Positions 8,048-15,650 of a stretch of DNA of 58,259 bases are shown here, one piece after another. Location of the stretch: assembly GCF_023241715.1 (NCBI RefSeq), contig NZ_JALQCW010000067.1, forward strand, positions 1-58,259. The letters are read 5' to 3'. The position numbers were made by a program, and so were the translations under genes. The notes under the pieces were generated by a model. That model had not been told where the DNA came from. It made no database searches and saw only the letters and a program-made list of their open reading frames with translations. The DNA is from Pseudomonas morbosilactucae. GTDB taxonomy: Bacteria; Pseudomonadota; Gammaproteobacteria; Pseudomonadales; Pseudomonadaceae. Positions within the stretch are counted from its first letter, which is position 1. Each line of letters starts with the position of its first letter.

Positions 8048-8521
8048 TCAGTCGAACTGGGCACGCATCCAGGCGTGATACTCGGCCACTGCCGGCTCGC
8101 CCTCGCGAGGAGCCCAGGCAGCCAGCTCACCCTCGCCCACCGGACGATAGGGGCCGGCCTTGCACTCGAACATCAGGCTGTCAGCCTCCAGCACCACCAG
8201 GCCGTGGAACACCCCGGCCGGCAGATCGACACCGACACACTCACCACCGGCCTGCAGCACCCGCTTGGCCAGGACATGGCCCGCCTCGTCAAACACCAGC
8301 AAGCCCAATCGCCCCTTGAGCACCAGCAGGGTTTCCGCTTTGTCAGCACTCAGGTGGCGGTGTGGCGGTATATAGGTGGCCGGTTGCAGGCCGACCGCCA
8401 TGCGATGGCACGGCTCATCCATCTGGTGGAAATTGTGGTGCTGCCGGCCACGGGGGTTGGCCGCGGCCTTCTCGGCCAACTCGGCAAACAGCGATTGGTC
8501 GAGAAAGCTCGGCTGACTCAT
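8048..8521 (-). CDS. WbuC-family cupin metalloprotein
   Basis: This 157-residue protein carries the cupin core PPHRHLSADKAETLLVLKGRLGLLVFDE at about residues 51-78, with the metal-binding His-X-His and a downstream Glu. A second motif, DLPAGVFHGLVVLE, provides the third His. WbuC proteins were first named in O-antigen clusters, but most members, like this one, lie elsewhere and are uncharacterised. The gene starts three bases after the hpt stop, so the two are one transcription unit. The metal ligands are intact, so an enzymatic role is plausible, but the substrate is unknown. Confidence 0.85.
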   Translation of the reverse strand: MSQPSFLDQSLFAELAEKAAANPRGRQHHNFHQMDEPCHRMAVGLQPATYIPPHRHLSADKAETLLVLKGRLGLLVFDEAGHVLAKRVLQAGGECVGVDLPAGVFHGLVVLEADSLMFECKAGPYRPVGEGELAAWAPREGEPAVAEYHAWMRAQFD

Positions 8522-8524
8522 GGC

Positions 8525-9082
8525 TTACATGCCTTTGACGGCGAAGATGCCAGCCGCGTTGCGCCAGTAACCTTTGTAGTCCATGCCATAGCCGAAGATG
8601 TAGCGGTCAACGCACGGCAGGCCAACGTAATCGGCCTTCAGGTCAGGACGAGCCTTGCGGTCGTGGTCCTTGTCGATCAGCACTGCGGTGTGCACCGCGC
8701 GAGCGCCGGCGTGTTTGCAGAAGTCGATGATCGCGCCCAGGGTGTGACCTTCGTCGAGGATGTCGTCGATGATCAGCACGTCACGGTCAATAAAGGAGAC
8801 TTCCGGCTTGGACTTCCAGAACAGCTCGCCGCCGCTGGTTTCATTGCGATAACGGGTGGCGTGCAAATAGGAGGCTTCCAGCGGGAACTGCAAGTGGGTG
8901 AGCAGCTTGCCGGCGAAAATCAGGCCGCCGTTCATCACACAAAACACCACCGGATTGCGCTCAGCCAGTTCTTCATTGATGTGTGCACCGACCCGGGCGA
9001 TGGCCGCCTCGACTTCAGCTTCGGTGTACAGGCAGTCAGCCTCTCGCATGATTTGACGGATATGCTCGAGATCAGCGGACAT
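8525..9082 (-). CDS. hpt: Hypoxanthine-guanine phosphoribosyltransferase
   Basis: This 185-residue type I phosphoribosyltransferase salvages hypoxanthine or guanine to IMP or GMP using PRPP. The PRPP loop DVLIIDDILDEGHTL spans residues 101-115, preceded by the flexible loop and the MNGGLIFAGKLL phosphate-binding region at 50-61. The start at 9082 is preferred over 9133 because GGAGAG lies just upstream. It is divergent from upp across 165 bases, so purine and pyrimidine salvage genes share one control region. The WbuC cupin follows in the same operon. Confidence 0.93.
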   Translation of the reverse strand: MSADLEHIRQIMREADCLYTEAEVEAAIARVGAHINEELAERNPVVFCVMNGGLIFAGKLLTHLQFPLEASYLHATRYRNETSGGELFWKSKPEVSFIDRDVLIIDDILDEGHTLGAIIDFCKHAGARAVHTAVLIDKDHDRKARPDLKADYVGLPCVDRYIFGYGMDYKGYWRNAAGIFAVKGM

Positions 9083-9247
9083 GGCGCTCTCCAAGGGGGT
9101 GGCAGTTTCGGAAAAGCGGGCAAAGGTACGCATCCCGCCGGGTCAGATCAAGCCTTTCTGGACTAACGTACTTCATGTCTATAGGACAACAACCCCGGAT
9201 AGATTAATCTAGGCCGGTTTTTTTGCCCGCCGCCGGAGCTTTTCCCT

Positions 9248-9886
9248 ATGCCCATCCGCGAGATCCGCCACCCGCTGATCCGACACAAACTTGGCCTTAT
9301 GCGCCGCGCCGACATCAGCACGAAGAATTTCCGCGAGCTCGCTCAGGAAGTCGGAGCCCTGCTGACGTACGAAGCCACCAAAGACCTGCCCCTGGAAAGC
9401 TACGAAATTCCTGGCTGGTGCGGCCCGGTCCAGGTGGAAAAAATCGCCGGCAAGAAGATCACCGTGGTCCCGATCCTGCGTGCCGGCATCGGCATGCTTG
9501 AAGGCGTATTGAGCCTGATCCCGGGGGCCAAGGTCAGCGCCGTCGGCGTGGCCCGCAACGAGGAAACCCTCGAAGCCCACACCTACCTGGAAAAGCTGGT
9601 GCCGGAAATTGACGAGCGCCTGGCGATGATCATCGACCCGATGCTGGCCACCGGCGGTTCCATGGTCGCGACCATCGACCTGCTGAAAAAAGCCGGCTGC
9701 CGGGACATCCGCGCCATGGTCCTGGTGGCCGCGCCGGAAGGCATCGCCGTGGTCGAAAAGGCCCACCCCGACGTGATCATCTACACCGCGTCCATCGATG
9801 AAAAACTCAATGAACACGGCTACATCATCCCGGGCCTGGGCGATGCCGGCGACAAGATCTTCGGCACCAAGCAGAAGGACGCCTGA
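9248..9886 (+). CDS. upp: Uracil phosphoribosyltransferase
   Basis: This 212-residue enzyme converts uracil and PRPP to UMP. It has the PRPP loop DPMLATGGS at 130-138, the VPILRAGIGMLEG segment at 74-86, and the uracil-recognition C-terminus (GYIIPGLGDAGDKIFGTK). Length is exactly that expected for proteobacterial Upp. A CGGAG ribosome site precedes the ATG. The uracil permease gene uraA begins two bases after its stop, giving a uptake-and-salvage operon. Confidence 0.96.
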   Translation: MPIREIRHPLIRHKLGLMRRADISTKNFRELAQEVGALLTYEATKDLPLESYEIPGWCGPVQVEKIAGKKITVVPILRAGIGMLEGVLSLIPGAKVSAVGVARNEETLEAHTYLEKLVPEIDERLAMIIDPMLATGGSMVATIDLLKKAGCRDIRAMVLVAAPEGIAVVEKAHPDVIIYTASIDEKLNEHGYIIPGLGDAGDKIFGTKQKDA

Positions 9887-9888
9887 CC

Positions 9889-11163
9889 ATGCAGGATGAG
9901 TTCAACGATCCGCTCTGGCGCCAGGTGCTGTCTGGCGCGCAGATGCTCTTCGTGGCCTTTGGCGCGTTGGTGTTGATGCCGCTGATTACCGGTCTTGACC
10001 CTAACGTGGCGCTGTTCACGGCGGGTCTCGGGACTCTGTTGTTCCAGGTTGTCACCGGGCGCCAAGTGCCGGTGTTCCTGGCGTCGAGCTTTGCCTTCAT
10101 CACCCCGATCATTCTCGCCAAGGGCCAGTTCGGCCTCGCCGCGACCATGGGCGGCGTGATGGCGGCCGGTTTCGTCTACACCTTTCTCGGCCTCGCGGTG
10201 AAGATCAAGGGCACCGGTTTTATCGACCGCTTGCTGCCCCCCGTGGTCATCGGCCCGGTGATCATTTCCATTGGCCTGGCCATGGCACCGATCGCCGCCA
10301 ACATGGCGATGGGCAAGGCCGGTGATGGCAGCGAGCTGATTCATTACCAGACGGCAATGATGATCTCGATGCCAGCACTGCTGACCACCCTGATCGTTGC
10401 AGTGTTCGGCAAGGGCATCTTCCGCCTGGTGCCGATCATCTCCGGGGTCTTGGTGGGCTTTGCCATGTCTTTCTACTTTGGCGTGGTCGACACCGCGAAA
10501 ATTGCGGCGGCACCGTGGCTGGCCCTGCCCCACTTCACCGCACCGGAGTTCAACTGGCAGGCGATCCTGTTCATTGTGCCCGTGGCCCTGGCTCCGGCCA
10601 TCGAACACATCGGTGGTGTGATTGCCGTAGGCAGCGTGACCGGTCGCGACTACCTGAAGAAGCCCGGCCTGCATCGCACCCTGTTCGGTGACGGCATCGC
10701 CACCACCGCCGCCGGCCTGTTCGGTGGCCCGCCCAACACCACCTACGCCGAAGTCACAGGCGCGGTGATGCTGACCAAGAACTACAACCCGAAAATCATG
10801 ACCTGGGCGGCGGTGTTCGCCATCACCCTGGCCTTTATCGGCAAGTTCGGTGCGCTGCTGCAAAGCATTCCAGTACCGGTGATGGGCGGGATTCTCTGCC
10901 TGTTGTTCGGCTCGATCGCCGCGGTGGGCATGAACACCCTGATCCGCCACAAGATCGACCTGGGAGAAGCACGCAACCTGGTGATTGTCTCAGTGACCCT
11001 GGTGTTCGGAATTGGCGGTGTGCTGGTAGGCACCGGCACCGGCCCGGATGACTTCGGCCTCAAGGGGATTGCGCTGTGCGCCGTGGTGGCGATCGCGCTG
11101 AACCTGATCCTGCCGGGCAACGACGGCTGGAAGAACAAAAAAGCCGACGAGCCGCTGATTTAA
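9889..11163 (+). CDS. uraA: Uracil:H+ symporter (NCS2 family)
   Basis: This 424-residue polytopic membrane protein has about 12-14 hydrophobic segments and the NCS2 hallmarks. The first helix segment contains GAQMLFVAFGALVLMPLITGLDP-type sequence. The binding-site motif APAIEHIGGV lies near residues 230-240, with its conserved Glu, and GGPPNTTYAE near residues 283-292 is typical of UraA. It imports uracil for the Upp enzyme encoded immediately upstream. It ends in a large hairpin facing hemH. Confidence 0.95.
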   Translation: MQDEFNDPLWRQVLSGAQMLFVAFGALVLMPLITGLDPNVALFTAGLGTLLFQVVTGRQVPVFLASSFAFITPIILAKGQFGLAATMGGVMAAGFVYTFLGLAVKIKGTGFIDRLLPPVVIGPVIISIGLAMAPIAANMAMGKAGDGSELIHYQTAMMISMPALLTTLIVAVFGKGIFRLVPIISGVLVGFAMSFYFGVVDTAKIAAAPWLALPHFTAPEFNWQAILFIVPVALAPAIEHIGGVIAVGSVTGRDYLKKPGLHRTLFGDGIATTAAGLFGGPPNTTYAEVTGAVMLTKNYNPKIMTWAAVFAITLAFIGKFGALLQSIPVPVMGGILCLLFGSIAAVGMNTLIRHKIDLGEARNLVIVSVTLVFGIGGVLVGTGTGPDDFGLKGIALCAVVAIALNLILPGNDGWKNKKADEPLI

Positions 11164-11174
11164 GCCAAACCTAT

Positions 11175-11214
11175 CGTCAGCAAGCCGGCGCCTAAGGGCC
11201 CCGGCGTGCTGACG
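11175..11214. terminator. Convergent hairpin between uraA and hemH
   Basis: CGTCAGCA at 11175 pairs with TGCTGACG at 11207-11214, and an inner GCCGG/CCGGC pair extends the structure. There is no clear T-tract, so this may act as a weak or Rho-assisted terminator for the two converging genes. Confidence 0.6.
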
Positions 11215-11220
11215 ATGCTC

Positions 11221-12246
11221 TTAAAGCGCCAACGGCGCCCGCTCACACAAGGTCGTCAACGCCTTGGCCCATTGCGGGTCATCATTCAGGCACGGCACCA
11301 GCACCAACTCTTCGCCCCCGGCTTCGCGGAACTGTTCACGCCCGCGATCACCAATCTCTTCCAGGGTCTCGATGCAGTCCGCGACAAACGCCGGGCACAT
11401 CACCAGCAGCTTTTTCACCCCTTGCTTGGCCAACTCATCCAGACGCGCTTCGGTATAGGGTTCGATCCATTTCGCCTTGCCCAAACGGGACTGGAACGAC
11501 ACCGACCACTGGCCTGGCGCCAAGCCCATGCGCTCGGCAAAGGCTGAGGCGGTGCGCATGCACTGGGCGCGATAACAGGTGGCCAACACCGCCGGTGACG
11601 CATTCTTGCAGCAATCGGCATCTTTGAAGCAATGCTGGCCGGTGGGGTCGAGCTTGGTCAGGTGACGCTCCGGCAAGCCGTGAAAGCTCAACAGCAGGTG
11701 ATCATGCTCCTGGGCAAGATAAGGCCGGGCGCTGGCCACCAGGGCATCGATGTACTCGGGCTGATCGTAGAAGGGCTGCAGTATCGAGAACTGCACATCG
11801 AGACGTTTTTCCCGAACCACCCGCTTGGCTTCCTCGATCACCGTGGTCACGGTGCTGTCGGCAAACTGCGGATACAACGGCGCCAGGGTGATTTTTTTCT
11901 GCCCTTGAGCGGCCAGGCGCACTAGGGTCGATTCGATGGAAGGCTCGCCGTAACGCATCGCCAACTCCACAGGACCTTGCTGCCATTCCTGCTTCATCAC
12001 CTGTTGCAGGCGACGGCTGAGCACCACCAGTGGCGAGCCCTCTTCCCACCAGATCGAGGCATAGGCGTGGGCCGACTGCTCAGGGCGCTTGATCAGGATC
12101 AGCGACACCAGCAGACGCCGCACCGGCCACGGCAAATCGATGACGTACGGGTCCATCAGGAACTGATTGAGGTAGCTGCGCACATGCGCCACCGAGGTGG
12201 AAGCCGGCGAACCCAGGTTGACCAGGAGCAACGCGTGATCGGTCAT
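11221..12246 (-). CDS. hemH: Ferrochelatase
   Basis: This 341-residue enzyme inserts ferrous iron into protoporphyrin IX, the last step of haem synthesis. Signature elements are LLVNLGSPAS at the N-terminus, the active-site LLLSFHGLPERH segment containing the catalytic His, and the SFQSRLGKAKWIEPY block with the conserved acidic residues of VMCPAFVADCIETLEE downstream. The start at 12246 is preferred to an open extension to 12540, which has no family similarity. The Cys-rich stretch HCFKDADCCKNA could bind a metal; some ferrochelatases carry a [2Fe-2S] cluster elsewhere, so this is only suggestive. It shares a direction with the YfcH-like gene just upstream (13-base gap). Confidence 0.95.
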   Translation of the reverse strand: MTDHALLLVNLGSPASTSVAHVRSYLNQFLMDPYVIDLPWPVRRLLVSLILIKRPEQSAHAYASIWWEEGSPLVVLSRRLQQVMKQEWQQGPVELAMRYGEPSIESTLVRLAAQGQKKITLAPLYPQFADSTVTTVIEEAKRVVREKRLDVQFSILQPFYDQPEYIDALVASARPYLAQEHDHLLLSFHGLPERHLTKLDPTGQHCFKDADCCKNASPAVLATCYRAQCMRTASAFAERMGLAPGQWSVSFQSRLGKAKWIEPYTEARLDELAKQGVKKLLVMCPAFVADCIETLEEIGDRGREQFREAGGEELVLVPCLNDDPQWAKALTTLCERAPLAL

Positions 12247-12259
12247 GCAACGTCCTATT

Positions 12260-13162
12260 TCAGAGGCGGCTGGACAGGTCGTCCAGGGCCGCGGGCAAAT
12301 CAGTGAACTGGAAAGTGAACCCGGCTGCTTGCAAGCGTGCGGGCAATGCCCGTTGTCCGCCGAGGAGCAACAGCGACAGCTCACCCAGGCCGATGCGCAA
12401 GGCAAACGCCGGCAACGGCAACAGGGCGGGCCGGTGCAACACACGGCCCAGCGCCTTGGCGAACTCGCGATTGCGCACCGGCTTCGGCGCGCAAGCATTA
12501 TAAGGACCACTGGCATCACTGCGATGCAGGAGAAAATCAATCAGGGCGATTTGGTCTTTGATGTGAATCCACGGCATCCACTGCCGACCGCTACCAATGC
12601 GGCCGCCCAGGGCCAGTTTGAACGGCAGCAGCAGGCGCGACAAAAAGCCGCCTTCGGCCGACAGCACCAACCCGGTGCGCACCAACACTACTCGCATGCC
12701 CAGGGCTTCAGCGCGTTGCGCGGTTTCCTCCCAGGCGATGCACAGCTGGCTGGCGAAATCCTCATTCACCGGTGGCGAGTCTTCGGTCAGTTCGCGCTCA
12801 CCGCCGTCGCCGTACCAGCCCACGGCCGATCCCGAGATCAATACGGCGGGCTTTTGTTCGCGGCTTTCCAGCCAGGCCAGCAGGGTTTCCGTGAGGGTGA
12901 CACGACTGCTCCAGAGCAGCGCCTTGCGCTTGTGGGTCCAGGGCCGATCACCAATTGGAGCTCCGGCCAGGTTGACCACGGCATCCAGAGGTTCCTGGCC
13001 CAACTCCTGCAACTGCTTGATCCCGCGGACCTGAGCACCGCATAACGAAGAGACAGTTTCGGGGTGACGGCTCCAGACCGTCAGCCGATGCCCTTGAGAA
13101 AGCCAGTACCGGCAGAGCTCACGCCCAATCAAACCAGTACCGCCGGTCAGCAATATGTGCAT
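12260..13162 (-). CDS. TIGR01777-family epimerase/oxidoreductase (YfcH-like)
   Basis: This 300-residue extended SDR protein has the nucleotide-binding motif TGGTGLIGREL at residues 6-16 and SRHP after the second strand. It also has NLAGAPIGDRPWTHKRK and a late C-terminal DUF1731-type region (FALRIGLGELSLLLLGGQRALPARL). The family is a predicted sugar-nucleotide epimerase or reductase with no established substrate. In many gammaproteobacteria it sits near the photolyase or hemH genes, as here. It is cotranscribed with hemH and divergent from the photolyase-linked operon. Confidence 0.88.
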   Translation of the reverse strand: MHILLTGGTGLIGRELCRYWLSQGHRLTVWSRHPETVSSLCGAQVRGIKQLQELGQEPLDAVVNLAGAPIGDRPWTHKRKALLWSSRVTLTETLLAWLESREQKPAVLISGSAVGWYGDGGERELTEDSPPVNEDFASQLCIAWEETAQRAEALGMRVVLVRTGLVLSAEGGFLSRLLLPFKLALGGRIGSGRQWMPWIHIKDQIALIDFLLHRSDASGPYNACAPKPVRNREFAKALGRVLHRPALLPLPAFALRIGLGELSLLLLGGQRALPARLQAAGFTFQFTDLPAALDDLSSRL

Positions 13163-13286
13163 GAGTTCTTCCTCGCGTGGCGTTTAACCTGAATCACTAG
13201 TCTATTTTTATAGGCAGGGATCTTTTCAATCGGGCAGGCTCTCTTTTAACAATAGACAACCTGAACCTCCGACAACCGCCAAAAGC

Positions 13287-13337
13287 TATACCAAAAAACA
13301 ATATTGTACAGGTTTTAGTGACGGCGTAGTCTGTACA
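13287..13337 (+). promoter_or_regulatory. Predicted promoter with LitR/PplR-type operator before the renalase-like gene
   Basis: TATACC at 13287 and TGTACA at 13305 are separated by 12 bases, fitting the T(A/G)TACA-N12-TGTACA pattern I recall for LitR-class regulators of Pseudomonas putida, with one mismatch. TTGTAC at 13304-13309 and TAGTCT at 13327-13332, 17 bases apart, could serve as -35 and -10. A further TGTACA lies at 13332-13337, overlapping the -10. A repressor bound here would block RNA polymerase. Confidence 0.6.
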
Positions 13338-13357
13338 GAAAGGTAAACGAGGCCCCT

Positions 13358-14344
13358 ATGACAGTACCCATCGCAATCATCGGTACCGGCATCGCCGGAC
13401 TCTCAGCGGCCCAGGCGCTACGAGACACCGGGCACGTTGTACAACTCTTCGATAAAAGCCGCGGCAGTGGCGGGCGCATGTCGAGCAAGCGCAGCGATGC
13501 CGGTGCGCTGGATCTGGGGGCCCAATACTTCACCGCGCGTGATCGGCGCTTCGTCAATGAAGTGCAGCGCTGGCAAGCCAATGGGTGGGTCGCCGAATGG
13601 ACGCCGCAACTCTACAACTCCCACAGTGGCCAAGTCAGCCCCTCGCCCGACGAGCAGACTCGCTGGGTGGGCAGCCCGCGTATGAGCGCCATTACCCGGG
13701 CCTTGCTCGGCGACGCCGAAGTGCATTTCGCCTGCCGTATTACCGAGGTGTTTCGCGGCGAACGGCACTGGCATTTGCAGGACGCCGAAGGCTTCACCCA
13801 CGGTCCGTTCAGCCATGTGGTCATCGCCACGCCGGCGCCCCAGGCCACCGCGCTGCTGGCCGCCGCACCGAAGCTCGCAGGTGTCGCCGCCGGGGTGAAA
13901 ATGGACCCGACCTGGGCCGTCGCCCTGGCGTTCGACAAGCCCCTTGAGACCGCCGTCGAAGGTTGCTTCGTGCAAGACAGCCCCCTGGACTGGCTGGCCC
14001 GCAACCGCAGCAAACCCGGGCGCGACAGCACGCTGGACACCTGGGTCCTGCACGCCACCAGCACCTGGAGCCGCCAGCACATCGACCTGCCCAAAGAGGC
14101 GGTGATCGAGCAATTGCACGGTGCCTTCGCCGAGTTGCTGCACAGCGCCATGCCCGCGCCGACCTTCAGCCTCGCCCACCGCTGGCTGTATGCCCGCCCC
14201 GCCACCAGCCATGAATGGGGCGCCCTGGCGGATGCCGACCTGGGGCTTTATGTCTGTGGCGACTGGTGCCTGTCCGGCCGCGTCGAAGGCGCCTGGCTGA
14301 GCGGCCAGGAAGCCGCGCGCCGACTCCACGAGAGCCTGCAGTGA
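13358..14344 (+). CDS. Renalase-like FAD-dependent oxidoreductase
   Basis: This 328-residue flavoprotein has a Rossmann motif GTGIAGLSAAQAL at residues 9-21, followed by FDKSRGSGGRMSSKR, a match to the FAD-binding region of renalases. The C-terminal part ends with LYVCGDWCLSGRVEGAWLSGQEAA, the usual closing FAD motif of the amine-oxidase superfamily. Bacterial renalase from P. syringae pv. phaseolicola oxidises 2- and 6-dihydro-NAD(P) isomers; size and motifs fit that enzyme, but activity is inferred. GAGG five bases before ATG sets the start. It is the first gene of the photolyase-linked block and overlaps the next gene by four bases. Its promoter carries TGTACA boxes. Confidence 0.82.
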   Translation: MTVPIAIIGTGIAGLSAAQALRDTGHVVQLFDKSRGSGGRMSSKRSDAGALDLGAQYFTARDRRFVNEVQRWQANGWVAEWTPQLYNSHSGQVSPSPDEQTRWVGSPRMSAITRALLGDAEVHFACRITEVFRGERHWHLQDAEGFTHGPFSHVVIATPAPQATALLAAAPKLAGVAAGVKMDPTWAVALAFDKPLETAVEGCFVQDSPLDWLARNRSKPGRDSTLDTWVLHATSTWSRQHIDLPKEAVIEQLHGAFAELLHSAMPAPTFSLAHRWLYARPATSHEWGALADADLGLYVCGDWCLSGRVEGAWLSGQEAARRLHESLQ

Positions 14345-14556
14345 ACCGCCTCAACCCGCGCAAGTTGCTGCTGTCGAAATGGACAGCAGCCCGCCCGCAA
14401 AATCGTGAGAAACACTTTCTGGTCACCGAACTGTTTTGCGACGACGAAGGCACCGTGCTGGACATCGAGTTGCAGGCGGTGCTCAGCAAGCGCAGCCAAC
14501 GCCTGACCTGGCAGACCCTGCAAAACGATCAGGACTGGCAGATGGGCTGGAAATAG
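14341..14556 (+). CDS. TIGR02450-family small Trp-rich protein
   Basis: This 71-residue protein starts with GTG in a GTGA overlap with the renalase-like gene and reads (M)NRLNPRKLLLSKWTAARPQN. Conserved Trp residues occur at KWTAA and near the C-terminus (LTWQTL and DWQMGWK). The family consists of small proteins of unknown function found near photolyase or cryptochrome genes. The coupling to a flavoprotein suggests a shared role in light or redox stress, but nothing in the sequence proves this. It is followed by the second operator region. Confidence 0.8.
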   Translation: MNRLNPRKLLLSKWTAARPQNREKHFLVTELFCDDEGTVLDIELQAVLSKRSQRLTWQTLQNDQDWQMGWK

Positions 14557-14580
14557 CCCCGGACCGCCACCGACAAAACC

Positions 14581-14653
14581 TATACAAAATATTTGACTTG
14601 TACAGCCTTACTCCTATGATGAGCCAAGTTGTACAGGATATTTATTTTGTACA
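14581..14653 (+). promoter_or_regulatory. Sigma-70 promoter flanked by two TGTACA-N12-TGTACA-type operators
   Basis: Two sites fit the T(A/G)TACA-N12-TGTACA pattern exactly: TATACA at 14581 with TGTACA at 14599, and TGTACA at 14630 with TGTACA at 14648. A promoter TTGACT (14593-14598), 16 bases, TATGAT (14615-14620) lies so that the first operator overlaps its -35 and spacer. The second operator lies just downstream of the -10, between promoter and gene. The MerR regulator encoded next but one downstream is the obvious candidate to bind here, giving autoregulation. Confidence 0.75.
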
Positions 14654-14675
14654 GGTATCGTTTGGAGGTCCTCCC

Positions 14676-15647
14676 ATGCCCGACATCGCACCCCGTGGCG
14701 GCAAACCCAAAATCGCCATCAGCGCTTGCCTGATGGGCATCGAGGTCCGTTTCAACGGCGGGCACAAGGAATCACGGCTGTGCAGCCGGGTGCTGAGCGA
14801 GCATTTTGATTTCGTGCCCCTGTGCCCCGAGGCCGCCATCGGCCTGGGTACGCCAAGGCAACCCATTCGCCTAGTGGGCAACCCGCAGCATCCCCAAGCC
14901 GTGGGCACGGTAGACGCCAGCCTGGACGTGACCGAGCCGCTGGCCGATTACGGCCGGCGCATGGCCGAGGCGCTGGGTGATATCTGCGGCTACATCTTCA
15001 TGCAAAAGTCGCCGTCGTGCGGGCTGGAGCGGGTCAAGGTCTACCAGGCCAACGGCATGCCCAGCGATGACGGTGGCCGCGGCATTTACGCCCAAGCCTT
15101 TTGCGACCTGCACCCGGACCTGCCGGTGGAGGAAGACGGGCGTCTCAACGACCCGGTACTGCGCGAGAACTTCCTGACTCGAGTCTTCGCCTACAGCGCC
15201 TGGCAGGACCTCTTGGCGACGCAAGGCCTCAGCCGCCGCAGCCTGGTGGAATTCCACTCCCGATACAAATACCTGCTGATGGCCCATAACCCGGTGCAGT
15301 ACAAAACCCTGGGCAATCTGCTGGGCAGCATGGGCAAGGGCGACCCGAAAGAAATCGGCCCACGCTATTTCAGTGAACTGATGGCGGCCCTGAAGAAATG
15401 CGCCACGCGCCGCACCCACACCAACGTCCTGCAACACCTGAGCGGCTACCTCAAACAAGTCATCAGCGCCGAAGACAAGCAGGAAGTGCAGCAGATCATC
15501 GGCCAGTACCGCCACGGCATCGTGCCTCTCGTCGTACCGCTGACCCTGCTCAAGCACCACTTCCGCCAACACCCCGATCCCTATGTGGCACAGCAGGTGT
15601 ACCTGCAGCCGCACCCGGAAAACCTCAGCCTGCGCAATGGAATCTGA
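14676..15647 (+). CDS. DUF523 + DUF1722 (YbgA-like) fusion protein
   Basis: This 323-residue protein has two parts. The N-terminal half (about 1-160) is a DUF523-type domain with KIAISACLMGIEVRFNGG and a conserved Cys/Ser-rich KSPSCGLERVKVY block. The C-terminal half (about 190-310) is DUF1722/YbgA, with FHSRYKYLLMAHNP and a long helical region. Start and ribosome site (GGAGG) are clear. The combined architecture is known in Pseudomonas and often sits beside photolyase genes; E. coli ybgA lies next to phrB. The role is unknown. Conserved Cys residues hint at metal or sulfur chemistry. It stops three bases before the regulator gene. Confidence 0.85.
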   Translation: MPDIAPRGGKPKIAISACLMGIEVRFNGGHKESRLCSRVLSEHFDFVPLCPEAAIGLGTPRQPIRLVGNPQHPQAVGTVDASLDVTEPLADYGRRMAEALGDICGYIFMQKSPSCGLERVKVYQANGMPSDDGGRGIYAQAFCDLHPDLPVEEDGRLNDPVLRENFLTRVFAYSAWQDLLATQGLSRRSLVEFHSRYKYLLMAHNPVQYKTLGNLLGSMGKGDPKEIGPRYFSELMAALKKCATRRTHTNVLQHLSGYLKQVISAEDKQEVQQIIGQYRHGIVPLVVPLTLLKHHFRQHPDPYVAQQVYLQPHPENLSLRNGI

Positions 15648-15650
15648 GCC

